Part shown: one piece after another, positions 25,657 through 37,120 of the stretch
Numbering within the stretch: position 1 is the first letter of the stretch
How the letters are laid out: every line of letters starts with the position of its first letter
Assembly: GCF_000420645.1 (NCBI RefSeq)
Contig: NZ_ATVI01000001.1
Coordinates: 1-64,000, forward strand
Direction of reading: 5' to 3'
Length of the DNA stretch: 64,000 nucleotides
Source of the DNA: Nevskia ramosa DSM 11499
GTDB lineage: Bacteria > Pseudomonadota > Gammaproteobacteria > Nevskiales > Nevskiaceae
Made by a program: the position numbers and the translations under genes
Notes under the pieces: model-generated
What the model was told of the DNA's origin: nothing
The model's input: the letters and a program-made list of their open reading frames with translations, nothing else
Databases searched by the model: none

Positions 25657-27303
25657 ATGGCAACCGCTACCCAGAACGCGCCGGCTCAGACCGGCACCCC
25701 GCAGTACGACGCAGTAGTGATCGGCGCAGGCGTCGCCGGCCTGTACCAGACCTACCGGCTGAACGAGGCCGGCTTCACGGTGAAGGCCTTCGAGGCCGGA
25801 TCGAACGTCGGCGGCACCTGGTACTGGAACCGCTACCCCGGCGCCCGCTTCGATTCCGAGGCCGAGATCTACCAGTACTGGTTCTCCAAGGACATGTACG
25901 CGCAGTGGAAGCCGACCGAGCGCTTCCCGGCGCAGCCGGAAACCGAGAAGTGGCTGAACCACGTCGCCGACCTGCACGACCTGCGCAAGCACTACACGTT
26001 CTCGACCCGCGTCACCGTCGCGCACTACGACGAAGCGAACAAGCTGTGGACGATCTCGACCGACAAGGGCGAGACCGTCACCGCACGCTTCTTCATCAGC
26101 TGCGCCGGCATGCTGTCGGCCCCGCTCGAGAACCGCTTTCCGGGCCAGGACACGTTCAAGGGCCGCATCTTCTACACGGCGCGCTGGCCGAAGGACGAGA
26201 TCGACTGGACCGGCAAGACCGTCGGCGTGGTCGGCACCGGCGCCACCGGCATCCAGGTGATCCAGACGATCGCCCCGAAGGTCGGCAAGCTGAAAGCCTT
26301 CGTGCGCACGCCGCAGTACATCATCCCGATGAACAATCCGAAGTACTCGGAAGCCGACTGGAACAAGAAGGTCGAAGGCTTCGAGGATCTCAAGAAGCGC
26401 GTGCAGTCGACGTTCTCGGGCTTCGAATACGACTTCGCCAATGGCTCCTGGCATGACAAGACGCCGGCCGAGCGCCGCGCGATCTACGAGCATTACTGGA
26501 AGGATGGCTCGCTGGCGCTGTGGCTGTCGGCGTTCCCGGAAGTGTTCACCGATGAAGCGGCCAGCGCCGACATCTCCGAGTTCGTGCGCGAAAAGATGCG
26601 CGAGCGTCTGAACAACGATCCCTATCTCTGCGAAAAGCTGATTCCCAAGCCTTCCGACTACGGCTTCGGCACCCACCGCGTGCCGCTGGAAAGCAAATAC
26701 CTTGAAGCCTACCTGCGGCCGAACGTGGAGATCGTCGACTGCCGTGAATCGGCCATCGAACGCGTCTTGCCGAACGGCGTGCAGATGAAGGACGGCACCG
26801 TGCACGAGGTCGACATCCTGGTGCTGGCCACCGGTTTCGACGCCGGCTCGGGCGCCCTGAGCCGCATCGACGTGCGTGGCCGTGGCGGCCGTTCGCTGAA
26901 GGAGGACTGGGGCCGTGACATCCGCACCGCGATGGGCGTGGGCGTGCACGGCTATCCGAACCTGTTCACCACCGGCGTGCCGCTGGCGCCGAGTGCCGCG
27001 CTCTGCAACATGACCACCTGCCTGCAGCAGCAGGTCGACTGGATCAGCGACTGCATGATCCGCCTGCGCGACAAGGGCGTGACCGAGATCGAAGCGACCA
27101 AGGCCTTCGAGGACGCCTGGGTGCAGCACCACGACGAAACCGCGAACGCGACCCTGATCGTCAAGACCGATAGCTGGTACATGGGCTCGAACGTCGAAGG
27201 CAAGCCGCGTCGCCTGCTGTCGTACTGCGGTGGCGTCGGCACCTATCGCGGCAAGTGCGATGAAGTGGCGGCCAAGGACTACGAAGGTTTTGCGATGAGC
27301 TGA
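25657..27303 (+). CDS. Baeyer-Villiger-type flavin monooxygenase with altered fingerprint
   Basis: 548 aa class B flavoprotein monooxygenase. FAD motif GAGVAG (23-28) and the flavin-contact block GGTWYWNRYPGARFDSEAE (52-70) are intact, as is the NADPH motif GTGATG (193-198). The family fingerprint FxGxxxHxxxWP appears at 167-178 as FKGRIFYTARWP: the central histidine is Tyr (Y173, codon TAC at 26173). Another conserved feature, ATGFDAGSGAL, is near residue 390. Expected chemistry is O2/NADPH insertion of oxygen next to a ketone to give an ester or lactone, perhaps with altered control because of Y173. CGGAGAG precedes the ATG by 5 nt; a terminator follows, so it is monocistronic. Confidence 0.9.
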   Translation: MATATQNAPAQTGTPQYDAVVIGAGVAGLYQTYRLNEAGFTVKAFEAGSNVGGTWYWNRYPGARFDSEAEIYQYWFSKDMYAQWKPTERFPAQPETEKWLNHVADLHDLRKHYTFSTRVTVAHYDEANKLWTISTDKGETVTARFFISCAGMLSAPLENRFPGQDTFKGRIFYTARWPKDEIDWTGKTVGVVGTGATGIQVIQTIAPKVGKLKAFVRTPQYIIPMNNPKYSEADWNKKVEGFEDLKKRVQSTFSGFEYDFANGSWHDKTPAERRAIYEHYWKDGSLALWLSAFPEVFTDEAASADISEFVREKMRERLNNDPYLCEKLIPKPSDYGFGTHRVPLESKYLEAYLRPNVEIVDCRESAIERVLPNGVQMKDGTVHEVDILVLATGFDAGSGALSRIDVRGRGGRSLKEDWGRDIRTAMGVGVHGYPNLFTTGVPLAPSAALCNMTTCLQQQVDWISDCMIRLRDKGVTEIEATKAFEDAWVQHHDETANATLIVKTDSWYMGSNVEGKPRRLLSYCGGVGTYRGKCDEVAAKDYEGFAMS

Positions 27304-27329
27304 AGTCTGCCCACGCAGGCTGGCGCCCA

Positions 27330-27364
27330 GGGCGCGACCGTTCGACGGTCGCGCCCTTTTTCTT
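27330..27364 (+). terminator. Rho-independent terminator of the BVMO gene
   Basis: GGGCGCGACCG-TTCGA-CGGTCGCGCCC, perfect 11-bp stem, followed by TTTTTCTT. 26 bp after the stop. Confidence 0.95.
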
Positions 27365-27449
27365 GGCCGAGGCGTGGCCCGACTTGGAGCGATGCAGATG
27401 ATCGGGTAGCGTTCCCACCGTCGTCACAACAACGAGGAGAGCCCGAGAA

Positions 27450-28814
27450 ATGACGCCGCTTCACATCCATCTGGAAGCCGACGAGATCCCGAAGCACTGG
27501 TACAACGTGGTCGCCGACATGAGCAATCCGCCGGCGCCGCCACTGGGGCCGGACGGCAAGCCGGTGACACCGGAAGCGATGGGCGCGATCTTTCCGGGGC
27601 CGATCCTCGAGCAGGAAATGTCGGCGCAACGCTGGATCGAGATTCCCGAGGAAGTGCGGCAGATCTACGCGCAATGGCGGCCGTCGCCGCTGATCCGCGC
27701 GCTTCGGCTGGAACAGGCGCTGGGCACGCCGGCGAAGATTTTCTACAAGTACGAAGGCGTCTCGCCGGCCGGTTCGCACAAGCCGAATTCGGCGGTGCCG
27801 CAGGCCTACTTCAACAAGCTGGCGGGCACCAAGCGGCTGACCACCGAAACCGGTGCCGGCCAATGGGGCTCGTCGATCGCCTACGCCGGCCAGATGTTCG
27901 GGCTGCCGGTGCGCGTCTACATGGTCAAGGTCAGCTTCCAGCAGAAGCCTTTCCGCCGCTCGATGATGCAGACCTGGGGCGCGGAAGTGTTCGCCAGCCC
28001 GACCGATCGCACCCAGGCCGGCCGCAATGCACTGGCGGCCGATCCTAACTCGATGGGCTCGCTGGGCCTGGCGATTTCCGAAGCGGTGGAGGAAGCGGCG
28101 GCCAACCCTGGCGTCTGCTACACGCTGGGCTCGGTGCTGAACCACGTGGCAATGCACCAGACCGTGATCGGCCTGGAAGCGAAGAAGCAGTTCGCCAAGA
28201 TCGGCCTCTATCCGGACATCATCTTCGGCCCCTGCGGCGGCGGTTCGAGTTTCGCCGGCATCGCTTTCCCGTTCCTTGCCGACAAGATGGCTGGCGAAAA
28301 GCGCGCGCAGAACCTGCGCTGTGTGGCAGTCGAGCCAAGCTCCTGCCCGACGCTGACCAAGGGCGCCTACGCCTACGATTACGGCGACGCCTCGGGCTAC
28401 ACCCCGATCATGAAGATGTACACGCTCGGCCATGACTTCATGCCGCCGGGCATCCACGCTGGCGGCCTCCGTTACCACGGCGATTCACCGCTGGTGTCGC
28501 AGCTGCTGTTCGAGCGGCAGATCGAAGCGATCGCCGTGCCGCAGGTCGCGACCTTTGCGGCAGGCGTCCAGTTCGCGCAGGCCGAAGGCATCATTCCGGC
28601 ACCCGAGTCCTGTCACGGCATCCGTGCGGCGATCGACGAAGCGCTGCGCTGCAAGGTGACCGGCGAGCCGAAGGTGATCCTGTTCTGCCTCACCGGCCAC
28701 GGCCATTTCGACATGGCGTCGTACGACCGGTATTTGTCCGGCCAGCTCGAGGATTACGACTACCCGGTTGATGCGATCAACGAATCGCTGAAGAACCTGC
28801 CGAAGGTCGGCTAG
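27450..28814 (+). CDS. TrpB2-type tryptophan synthase beta-like PLP enzyme
   Basis: 454 aa fold-type II PLP enzyme of the TrpB2 branch, longer than TrpB1 by N-terminal and internal insertions. PLP Lys is K111 (GSHKPNSA), with TETGAGQWGSS and the glycine-rich phosphate loop GPCGGGSSFAG. TrpB2 proteins convert indole and serine (or phosphoserine) to tryptophan and usually do not form a complex with TrpA. No trpA is adjacent. GAGGAG lies upstream of the ATG. It may salvage indole or act on a related substrate. Its stop overlaps the stop of the opposing alpha/beta hydrolase gene by 3 nt. Confidence 0.9.
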   Translation: MTPLHIHLEADEIPKHWYNVVADMSNPPAPPLGPDGKPVTPEAMGAIFPGPILEQEMSAQRWIEIPEEVRQIYAQWRPSPLIRALRLEQALGTPAKIFYKYEGVSPAGSHKPNSAVPQAYFNKLAGTKRLTTETGAGQWGSSIAYAGQMFGLPVRVYMVKVSFQQKPFRRSMMQTWGAEVFASPTDRTQAGRNALAADPNSMGSLGLAISEAVEEAAANPGVCYTLGSVLNHVAMHQTVIGLEAKKQFAKIGLYPDIIFGPCGGGSSFAGIAFPFLADKMAGEKRAQNLRCVAVEPSSCPTLTKGAYAYDYGDASGYTPIMKMYTLGHDFMPPGIHAGGLRYHGDSPLVSQLLFERQIEAIAVPQVATFAAGVQFAQAEGIIPAPESCHGIRAAIDEALRCKVTGEPKVILFCLTGHGHFDMASYDRYLSGQLEDYDYPVDAINESLKNLPKVG

Positions 28815-29677
28815 CGCGGCTGCGGTGACGGCAGGTGCCGGCGAAGAAAGCCGGAGACGCCGTCGTTGAAAGCATCATTGCGGTCGCCGGCAACCATGTG
28901 GCCGGCGGCCGCGACATCGCAGACTTCCAGCGCCGGCAGATGGATGCGGAACTCGGCGATGCTGTCCTCGCTGACGATGTCGCTTTCCATGCCGCGCACC
29001 AACAGGGTTGGCACCCGAACCCGAGCCGCGGCTTCGTACAGCCGTTCGGTGAAGCGCGGTGGCTCGGAAACCACCTGGGCATTGGCCACGAAAGCAGGAT
29101 CCCAGTGCCAATGCAGGCGACCGTCGGCACGCTTGCGCAGGTTCTTCATCAAGCCTGAGGGATCGCGTGGCCGGCGGCGCTGCGGGTAATACGCGGCGAC
29201 CGCATCCGCCACTTCCTCAAGCGTCGCGAAGCCATCCGGCCGCGCGCGCATGAAGGCGATGATCCGTTCCGCGCCTTCGGGATTCAGCCGCGGCACGACA
29301 TCGACCAGCACCAGCGCGCTCGCGGCACCCAGTTCGGCCGCGGCGATCAGCGACGCCGCGCCGCCCATCGAAGCGCCGACCAGCGCCGGGGGTGACGGCA
29401 AGGTCCGGACAATCGTCTGCAGGTCGGCGGCGAGTCGCTCGATGCGGTAGTCGCTGATCGGCGACCAGTCACTTTCGCCGTGACCGCGAGCATCGACATT
29501 GATCACCTGATAGCCGTCAGCCAGCAGCCGCGCCATCGCCGTGCCCCAGGAATGCCGGGTCTGGCCGCCGCCATGGCTGAGGATCACTGCCGGCGCCGCT
29601 GGATCGCCACCGACATCGGCCGTGAGCGCCACGCCGTCATCGGCGAGATAGCGGCGGACAACGGTCGTTGCGGTCAC
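28811..29677 (-). CDS. Alpha/beta hydrolase
   Basis: 288 aa. Oxyanion region SHGGGQTRHSWG, nucleophile elbow GASMGG (Ser near 103), acid and His candidates in RGMESDIVSED and AAAGHMVAGD. The family includes epoxide hydrolases, haloperoxidase-like esterases and lipases; the substrate is not inferable. Start is GTG at 29677. The sequence just before it (GAAGCCGTGACCG) is the same as at the trpE stop, which suggests the GTG once overlapped the TGA of trpE directly, before a trpE 3' copy came between them. Same strand as trpE, so it may be read from that transcript. Confidence 0.82.
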   Translation of the reverse strand: MTATTVVRRYLADDGVALTADVGGDPAAPAVILSHGGGQTRHSWGTAMARLLADGYQVINVDARGHGESDWSPISDYRIERLAADLQTIVRTLPSPPALVGASMGGAASLIAAAELGAASALVLVDVVPRLNPEGAERIIAFMRARPDGFATLEEVADAVAAYYPQRRRPRDPSGLMKNLRKRADGRLHWHWDPAFVANAQVVSEPPRFTERLYEAAARVRVPTLLVRGMESDIVSEDSIAEFRIHLPALEVCDVAAAGHMVAGDRNDAFNDGVSGFLRRHLPSPQPR

Positions 29678-29691
29678 GGCTTCAACGGTCC

Positions 29692-29888
29692 GGCTTCGCG
29701 CCCAGCACGTCGGCCGTTGCCCGCATCACGGCGCGCGACTTGTTGACCGTCTCGTCCCATTCGGACTGCGGCATCGAATCGGCAACGACGCCGCAGCCGG
29801 CCTGCGCGTGAACCACGCCGTCCTTGATCACCGCGGTGCGGATGGCGATGGCCATGGACCCCATAATGTTCTCGCCGTCCCAGCCGAG
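29692..29888 (-). pseudogene. Duplicated 3'-end fragment of trpE
   Basis: Positions 29692-29856 match the true trpE 3' end (29913-30077) at 157 of 165 positions without gaps, offset 221 bp. The match continues to about 29888 after a 9-bp in-frame insertion in this copy. It encodes roughly the last 60 residues of TrpE (LGWDG...[12 protein letters not shown]...) but has no chorismate-binding core and no start, so it cannot be functional anthranilate synthase. Seven of the eight substitutions are at third codon positions, so the two copies diverged while under selection as protein. It lies between trpE and the hydrolase. Confidence 0.9.
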
Positions 29889-29908
29889 CATGCTGCGAAA
29901 GGAGACGG

Positions 29909-31339
29909 TCACGGCTTCGCGCCCAGCACGTCGGCCGTCGCCCGCATCACGGCGCGCGACTTGTTCACCGTTTCGTCCCACTCGGACTGCGGCACCGAAT
30001 CGGCGACGACGCCGCAACCAGCCTGCGCGTGAACCACGCCGTCCTTGATCACCGCGGTGCGGATGGCGATGGCCATGTCCATGTTTCCATCCCAGCCGAG
30101 ATAGCCAACCGCGCCGCCGTAGATGCCGCGGGCGACCGGTTCGAGTTCATCGATGATCTCCATCGCGCGGACTTTCGGCGCGCCGCTCAAGGTGCCGGCC
30201 GGGAAGGTCGCGGCCAGTGCGTCGAGCGCATCGAGGCCTGGCTTCAGCTGGCCGGTGACATTGCTGACAATGTGCATCACGTGGCTGTAGCGCTCGACGA
30301 TCATCTTCTCGGTGAGCTTCACCGAGCCGGTCTGGGCAACCCGGCCGACATCATTGCGGCCGAGGTCGATCAGCATCAGGTGCTCGGCGATTTCCTTCGG
30401 ATCGGCCAGCAGATCGGCTTCCAGCGCGCGATCTTCCTCGACCGATTTGCCGCGCACGCGGGTGCCGGCAATCGGCCGCACGGTGACTTCGCCCCCTTCG
30501 GCGCGCACCAGGATTTCCGGGCTCGAGCCGACGACGTGGTGATCGTCGAGGTTCAGGCAGTACAGGTAAGGCGATGGATTCAGACGGCGCAGCGCGCGGT
30601 ACAAGGTCACCGGCGGCGCAGTGAACGGCGCGCTCATCCGCTGCGATGGCACCACCTGCATGACGTCGCCGGCGGCGATGTAGTCCTTGACCTTCAGCAC
30701 AGCCTGTTTGAATGCGTCTTCGCCGAAGCCGGAAACGAATTCCGGCATCGGACCCGTCGCGGCCGGCAGCGCCGGCGTCGGTTCGGCGAGCATGGCTTCG
30801 ATCGCATCGAGCCGCGCTTCGCCACGCTTCATGTCCGCAGGCGATGACGGATCGGCGTGAACGATGAGGGTCAGGGTCGCGCGCAGCGCATCGAACACCA
30901 CCAGCTCGTCCGAGCGCATCAGCAGTACGTCGGGCGTGCCGAGCGGATCGGGCTTGGCGGCCTTCAGGCGCGGCTCGAACAAGCGCACGCATTCGTAGCC
31001 GAAGTAGCCAACAAAGCCGCCGGAGAAACGCGGCAGCTTGTCGTTCGGGGCGACGCGGATGGTCGCCGCGTGCTCGCGCAGCCAGACGATCGGATCGGCC
31101 GCTTCGACCGTCCGGGTGACAACGCCGTCGACCGTCACGGTGACCGTGTGGCCCTTGATGCGAACGATCTCGCGCGCACTCAGGCCGATGAACGAGTAGC
31201 GGCCCCAGCGCTCGCCGCCGTGCATCGATTCCAGCAGATAGGTGTACGGGCGATTGCCCAGCTTCAGATAGGTGCCAACCGGCGTATCAAGGTCGCCGGG
31301 CAGCTCGCGCGTCAGCGCGACATGGGTGTATTCGGACAT
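29909..31339 (-). CDS. trpE: Anthranilate synthase component I
   Basis: 476 aa enzyme converting chorismate and ammonia to anthranilate, first committed step of tryptophan synthesis. The Trp feedback-site signature LLES-x10-S is at residues ~35-49. The chorismate-binding domain has [55 protein letters not shown] and the C-terminal AGCGVVADS. Its partner trpG is 14.6 kb away. A leader peptide gene with three Trp codons lies 65 bp upstream. A copy of its own 3' end follows the stop. It is read in the same direction as rpe, so rpe-trpL-trpE is probably one unit. Confidence 0.97.
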   Translation of the reverse strand: MSEYTHVALTRELPGDLDTPVGTYLKLGNRPYTYLLESMHGGERWGRYSFIGLSAREIVRIKGHTVTVTVDGVVTRTVEAADPIVWLREHAATIRVAPNDKLPRFSGGFVGYFGYECVRLFEPRLKAAKPDPLGTPDVLLMRSDELVVFDALRATLTLIVHADPSSPADMKRGEARLDAIEAMLAEPTPALPAATGPMPEFVSGFGEDAFKQAVLKVKDYIAAGDVMQVVPSQRMSAPFTAPPVTLYRALRRLNPSPYLYCLNLDDHHVVGSSPEILVRAEGGEVTVRPIAGTRVRGKSVEEDRALEADLLADPKEIAEHLMLIDLGRNDVGRVAQTGSVKLTEKMIVERYSHVMHIVSNVTGQLKPGLDALDALAATFPAGTLSGAPKVRAMEIIDELEPVARGIYGGAVGYLGWDGNMDMAIAIRTAVIKDGVVHAQAGCGVVADSVPQSEWDETVNKSRAVMRATADVLGAKP

Positions 31340-31404
31340 GGCAAACGGGTATTCGGTGGAAGGGAGCGTTCAGCCCCGGGCGCAGCGGGTTCGGCGACGA
31401 CGGA

Positions 31405-31452
31405 TCACCATCGCCAACCGGCTGTGCCTGCTAGGTCCACCCAGCGTGTCAT
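31405..31452 (-). CDS. trpL: trp leader peptide (attenuator)
   Basis: 15-codon ORF reading MTRWVDLAGTAGWRW then TGA, with Trp at positions 4, 13 and 15. AGGAG lies 12 nt before the ATG and ACGGGAC nearer. It starts 24 bp after the rpe stop and ends 65 bp before trpE. The leader RNA GGTTGGCGA, which covers a Trp codon, can pair with TCGCCGAACC just downstream, as an antiterminator-type stem should. A classical terminator with U-tract before trpE is not evident, so the final step may be translational or Rho-linked. Attenuation of trpE is known in Pseudomonas. Identity rests on Trp-codon density and position. Confidence 0.8.
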   Translation of the reverse strand: MTRWVDLAGTAGWRW

Positions 31453-31476
31453 GTCCCGTTCCAGCTCCTGTCAACC

Positions 31477-32169
31477 TCAGGCTTTGGCAATCTCGGCCCG
31501 CATGGCGGCAATGGTAGCCGCGTAGTCACTGGTATTGAAAATCGCCGAGCCGGCGACGAAGGCATCGGCGCCGGCGGCGGCGATCGAACGGATGTTGTCG
31601 ACCTTCACGCCGCCATCGATTTCCAGGCGGATTTCGTGGCCGGTTTCGGCGTGATGGGCGTCGATCAGGCGGCGCGCTTCGCGGAGCTTGTCGAGCGCGC
31701 TGGGCAGGAAGCTCTGGCCGCCGAAACCCGGGTTGACCGACATCAGCAGCACGATGTCGACCTTGTCCATGACGTAGCGCAGGTGATCGAGCGGCGTCGC
31801 CGGGTTGAACACCAGGCCGGCCTTGCAGCCGGCATCGCGGATCGCCTGCAGGCTGCGGTCGATGTGCTTGGTCGCTTCCGGATGGAAAGTCACCGAGCTG
31901 GCGCCTACCTTGGCAAACAAGGCGGCCAGTGCGTCCACCGGCTCGACCATCAGGTGCACATCAATCGGCGCCTTCACCCCATATTTGCGCAGCGCTTCGC
32001 AGACCATCGGCCCGATGGTGAGGTTGGGAACGTAATGGTTGTCCATGACATCGAAATGGACCCAGTCGGCCCCGGCAGCGAGAACTTTCGCCGTATCGTC
32101 ACCAAGACGTGCGAAATCAGCCGACAGAATGCTCGGGGCGATGACGGCGGGCAGCGGTGACAGGCTCAT
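31477..32169 (-). CDS. rpe: Ribulose-phosphate 3-epimerase
   Basis: 230 aa TIM barrel interconverting ribulose 5-phosphate and xylulose 5-phosphate (pentose phosphate and Calvin pathways). Metal and catalytic signatures: [42 protein letters not shown] and EIDGGV. An rpe next to trpE is conserved in Pseudomonas and Xanthomonas, usually with gph between; gph is missing here. The leader peptide gene begins 24 bp after the stop, leaving little room for a separate trpE promoter. Confidence 0.97.
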   Translation of the reverse strand: MSLSPLPAVIAPSILSADFARLGDDTAKVLAAGADWVHFDVMDNHYVPNLTIGPMVCEALRKYGVKAPIDVHLMVEPVDALAALFAKVGASSVTFHPEATKHIDRSLQAIRDAGCKAGLVFNPATPLDHLRYVMDKVDIVLLMSVNPGFGGQSFLPSALDKLREARRLIDAHHAETGHEIRLEIDGGVKVDNIRSIAAAGADAFVAGSAIFNTSDYAATIAAMRAEIAKA

Positions 32170-34826
<2,657 letters not shown>

Positions 34827-34877
34827 TCGGCCAGAAGAGCTGGACGCAGCGAAACGCTTGAACTGCTGAGCAACATC

Positions 34878-34908
34878 AGGCCGCCGGGGCGATCCGGCGG
34901 CCTTTTTC
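34878..34908 (+). terminator. Rho-independent terminator of katG
   Basis: AGGCCGCCGG-GGCGAT-CCGGCGGCCT, 10-bp perfect stem, then TTTTC. 51 bp after the katG stop. Confidence 0.93.
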
Positions 34909-34971
34909 GTGGCGCCGCGGCAGGCACTTCAATACAGTGACGACCTGTTCGTTCCTGCCATCGACTCGCCC

Positions 34972-35433
34972 ATGGGTATCGCTCTCTCTGTCCACACCTT
35001 GTTCGCCGCCATCTGGGTCGGCGGCATGTTCTTCGCCTACGTCTGCCTGCGCCCGACCCTGGCCGGCATCGACGCGAAAACCCGCACCACGCTCTGGGCC
35101 CAGGTGCTGCATCGTTTCTTCGGCTACGTGTTCCTGTCGGCCGCGCTGCTGCTCGGCACCGGCCTGCACATGATCCGCGGTCTCGGCGGCATGGCTGTGG
35201 TCGGCAAGCATGTCCACATCATGCTGGGGCTCGGCGTCGTGATGATGCTGCTCGCGCTGCACGTCTACTTCGCGCCGCTGAAGCGCCTGAAGCGTGCGGT
35301 GATCGCCGGTGATGTTGCCGAAGCCGGCCGCCGAATCGGGCAGATCCGCATCTTCGTCGGTATCAATCTGCTGCTGGGCCTGATCGTCATCGTCGTCGCC
35401 AGCGGCGGCCGCTACTTTTTCGCCGGGGTCTGA
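34972..35433 (+). CDS. CopD-family integral membrane protein
   Basis: 153 aa, four hydrophobic helices. The N-terminus [21 protein letters not shown] and the later [16 protein letters not shown] have the histidine and WVGG pattern of CopD/DUF2269-like proteins, thought to handle copper or haem in the membrane. The ORF is open back to a GTG at 34909, but that codon abuts the katG terminator; the ATG at 34972 starts the first helix. No strong ribosome binding site is visible. purC begins 2 bp after the stop, so the two are co-transcribed. Function uncertain. Confidence 0.78.
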   Translation: MGIALSVHTLFAAIWVGGMFFAYVCLRPTLAGIDAKTRTTLWAQVLHRFFGYVFLSAALLLGTGLHMIRGLGGMAVVGKHVHIMLGLGVVMMLLALHVYFAPLKRLKRAVIAGDVAEAGRRIGQIRIFVGINLLLGLIVIVVASGGRYFFAGV

Positions 35434-35435
35434 CG

Positions 35436-36323
35436 ATGACGGCTCCGCTGCATGAAGCGACGATCAACAGCCTGCCGAAGCTGCACAGCGGCAAGGTCCG
35501 CGATCTTTACGCGCTCGGCGATCACCATCTGCTGATCGTCACCAGCGATCGCCTGTCGGCATTCGACGTGATCCTGCCCGATCCGATTCCGGGCAAGGGC
35601 GCGGTGCTGAATGCGCTGACCGCGTTCTGGATGGCGCGCTTCGAAGCGCTGATCCCGAATCACTTCGATACCTCCGTCGATCTCGGCCAATGGCTGAACC
35701 CGGCCGAACAGGAGCAGTGCGAAGGCCGCGCCGTGGTCGCCAAGAAGCTGGTCGCACTGCCGGTGGAAGCGGTGGCGCGCGGCTATCTGATCGGTTCCGG
35801 CTGGAAGGACTATCAGGACAGCGGCGCGGTCTGCGGCATTCCGCTGCCGGGCGGATTGATGCTGGCCGACAAGCTGCCGCAGCCAATCTTCACGCCAGCC
35901 TTCAAGGCGCCGAAGGGCGAGCACGACGCCAACATCTCGTTCGACGACACGGTGAAGCTGGTCGGCGAAAAATTAGCCGCGCAGGTCCGTGACATCACCT
36001 TGCGGCTGTATCAGGAAGCCTCCGAATTCGCAGCGACGCGGGGCATCATCATCGCCGACACCAAGTTCGAGTTCGGCGTCGATGAGCACGGCACGCTACA
36101 TCTGATCGACGAAGTGCTGACGCCGGATTCCTCGCGCTTCTGGCCGGCAGCCGCGTATCGCCCCGGCATCAGTCCGCCGAGCTTCGACAAGCAGTACGTT
36201 CGTGACTATCTGGAAACCCTCGACTGGAACAAGACCGCTCCTGGCCCGAAGCTTCCCGATGAAGTGATTGCCCGCACCGCGAGCACTTACCGCGAAGCCC
36301 AACGCCTCCTCACCGGAAACTGA
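35436..36323 (+). CDS. purC: SAICAR synthetase (phosphoribosylaminoimidazole-succinocarboxamide synthase)
   Basis: 295 aa ATP-dependent ligase joining aspartate to CAIR in de novo purine synthesis. Family blocks: [29 protein letters not shown] split across residues ~13-41, [14 protein letters not shown], and [11 protein letters not shown] with [14 protein letters not shown]. Its length, about 295 aa, is that of the longer Xanthomonas/yeast-like type rather than the 237-aa E. coli type. It is 2 bp after the CopD-like gene and 8 bp before a MAPEG gene. Confidence 0.97.
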   Translation: MTAPLHEATINSLPKLHSGKVRDLYALGDHHLLIVTSDRLSAFDVILPDPIPGKGAVLNALTAFWMARFEALIPNHFDTSVDLGQWLNPAEQEQCEGRAVVAKKLVALPVEAVARGYLIGSGWKDYQDSGAVCGIPLPGGLMLADKLPQPIFTPAFKAPKGEHDANISFDDTVKLVGEKLAAQVRDITLRLYQEASEFAATRGIIIADTKFEFGVDEHGTLHLIDEVLTPDSSRFWPAAAYRPGISPPSFDKQYVRDYLETLDWNKTAPGPKLPDEVIARTASTYREAQRLLTGN

Positions 36324-36331
36324 AACGACTC

Positions 36332-36712
36332 ATGACGACCGCTTACTGGTGTGTGCTGATCGCCGCCTATCTGCCGATTGCCTGGACCGGCATGGCCAAG
36401 TTCGGCGCCGGCGGCAAGGATTTCGACAACGCCGCGCCGCGCGCGATGCTGGCCAAGCTCGACGGCTGGCGGCAGCGCGCGAACTGGGCGCAGCTGAACG
36501 GCTTCGAAGCGTTTCCGCCATTCGCCGCCGCGGTGATCATTGCCCATCTGCTTGCCGTGCCGCAGGCGCGGATCGATCTGCTGGCCATGGCCTTCATCGC
36601 CGCCCGCGTCGTCTACGGCATCCTGTATCTCGCGAACCTGCCGTCGTTGCGCTCGCTGGCCTGGATGATCGCCACCGGCTGTGTCGTTGCGCTGTTCGTG
36701 TCCGCTGCCTGA
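36332..36712 (+). CDS. MAPEG family membrane protein
   Basis: 126 aa with four predicted helices. The pattern ANWAQLNGFEAFPPFAAAVI corresponds to the MAPEG (microsomal glutathione S-transferase/eicosanoid) core RxxNxxE. Bacterial members are mostly uncharacterised; some have glutathione transferase or peroxidase activity. It begins 8 bp after purC and is probably co-transcribed. A second, distant MAPEG gene lies at 61982-62389. Confidence 0.85.
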   Translation: MTTAYWCVLIAAYLPIAWTGMAKFGAGGKDFDNAAPRAMLAKLDGWRQRANWAQLNGFEAFPPFAAAVIIAHLLAVPQARIDLLAMAFIAARVVYGILYLANLPSLRSLAWMIATGCVVALFVSAA

Positions 36713-36739
36713 TCAGTCTTTCCGCTCGAGGAACCCGCC

Positions 36740-37120
36740 ATGCAGATTCGCATCGAGATCGACGTCAAGCCTGAAGAACTGCGCCGCTTTCTGGGTCTGC
36801 CGGACGTCGCCGGCCTGCAGGAAGATCTGATCAGTTTCCTGCGCGACAAGCTCGGCGCAGCGGCGGAGACCTTCGATCCCTCGAGCTTCGTCAAGGACAA
36901 CCTGCAGACGCTGCGGCAGAGCGCGCCTTGGCAACTGCTGGTGTCGTCGGCGAAGGCCAGGTCGTCAGCGAGCGCAGCAGCGCCAGCGGAAAAAACGGCC
37001 GCCAAGCGGACGCGCAAGCGTTCGGCGAAAGCGGATGGGACGACGGAAGCGAAGCCCGCTCGCCGACGCAAGACTGCCAGGCGGAAAGTGGCGAAGCCAC
37101 CTTCGAGCAGCGAGAGCTAG
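36740..37120 (+). CDS. DUF6489-like protein with histone H1-like basic tail
   Basis: 126 aa. The N-terminal 30 residues (IEIDVKPEELRRFLGLPDV) match the DUF6489 pattern, a small family often found near phasin genes. Residues ~75-126 are Ala/Lys/Arg-rich (KRTRKRSAK, RRRKTARRKVAK), as in histone H1-like or PHA-granule/DNA-bridging proteins such as PhaF. This suggests a granule-associated protein that can bind DNA. GAGGAA precedes the ATG. Its TAG stop overlaps the stop of the opposite ORF. A phasin gene lies 390 bp further on. Function inferred only. Confidence 0.72.
   Translation: MQIRIEIDVKPEELRRFLGLPDVAGLQEDLISFLRDKLGAAAETFDPSSFVKDNLQTLRQSAPWQLLVSSAKARSSASAAAPAEKTAAKRTRKRSAKADGTTEAKPARRRKTARRKVAKPPSSSES

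Noticed and set aside
23728-27132. Two long minus-strand ORFs (590 and 538 codons) opposite the flavoprotein genes
   Set aside because: Both mirror intact FAD enzymes and show typical shadow composition.
29682-30017. 111-codon ORF covering the trpE copy as a real gene
   Set aside because: It begins out of frame inside true trpE and holds only the last ~60 residues of TrpE; treated as a pseudogene fragment.
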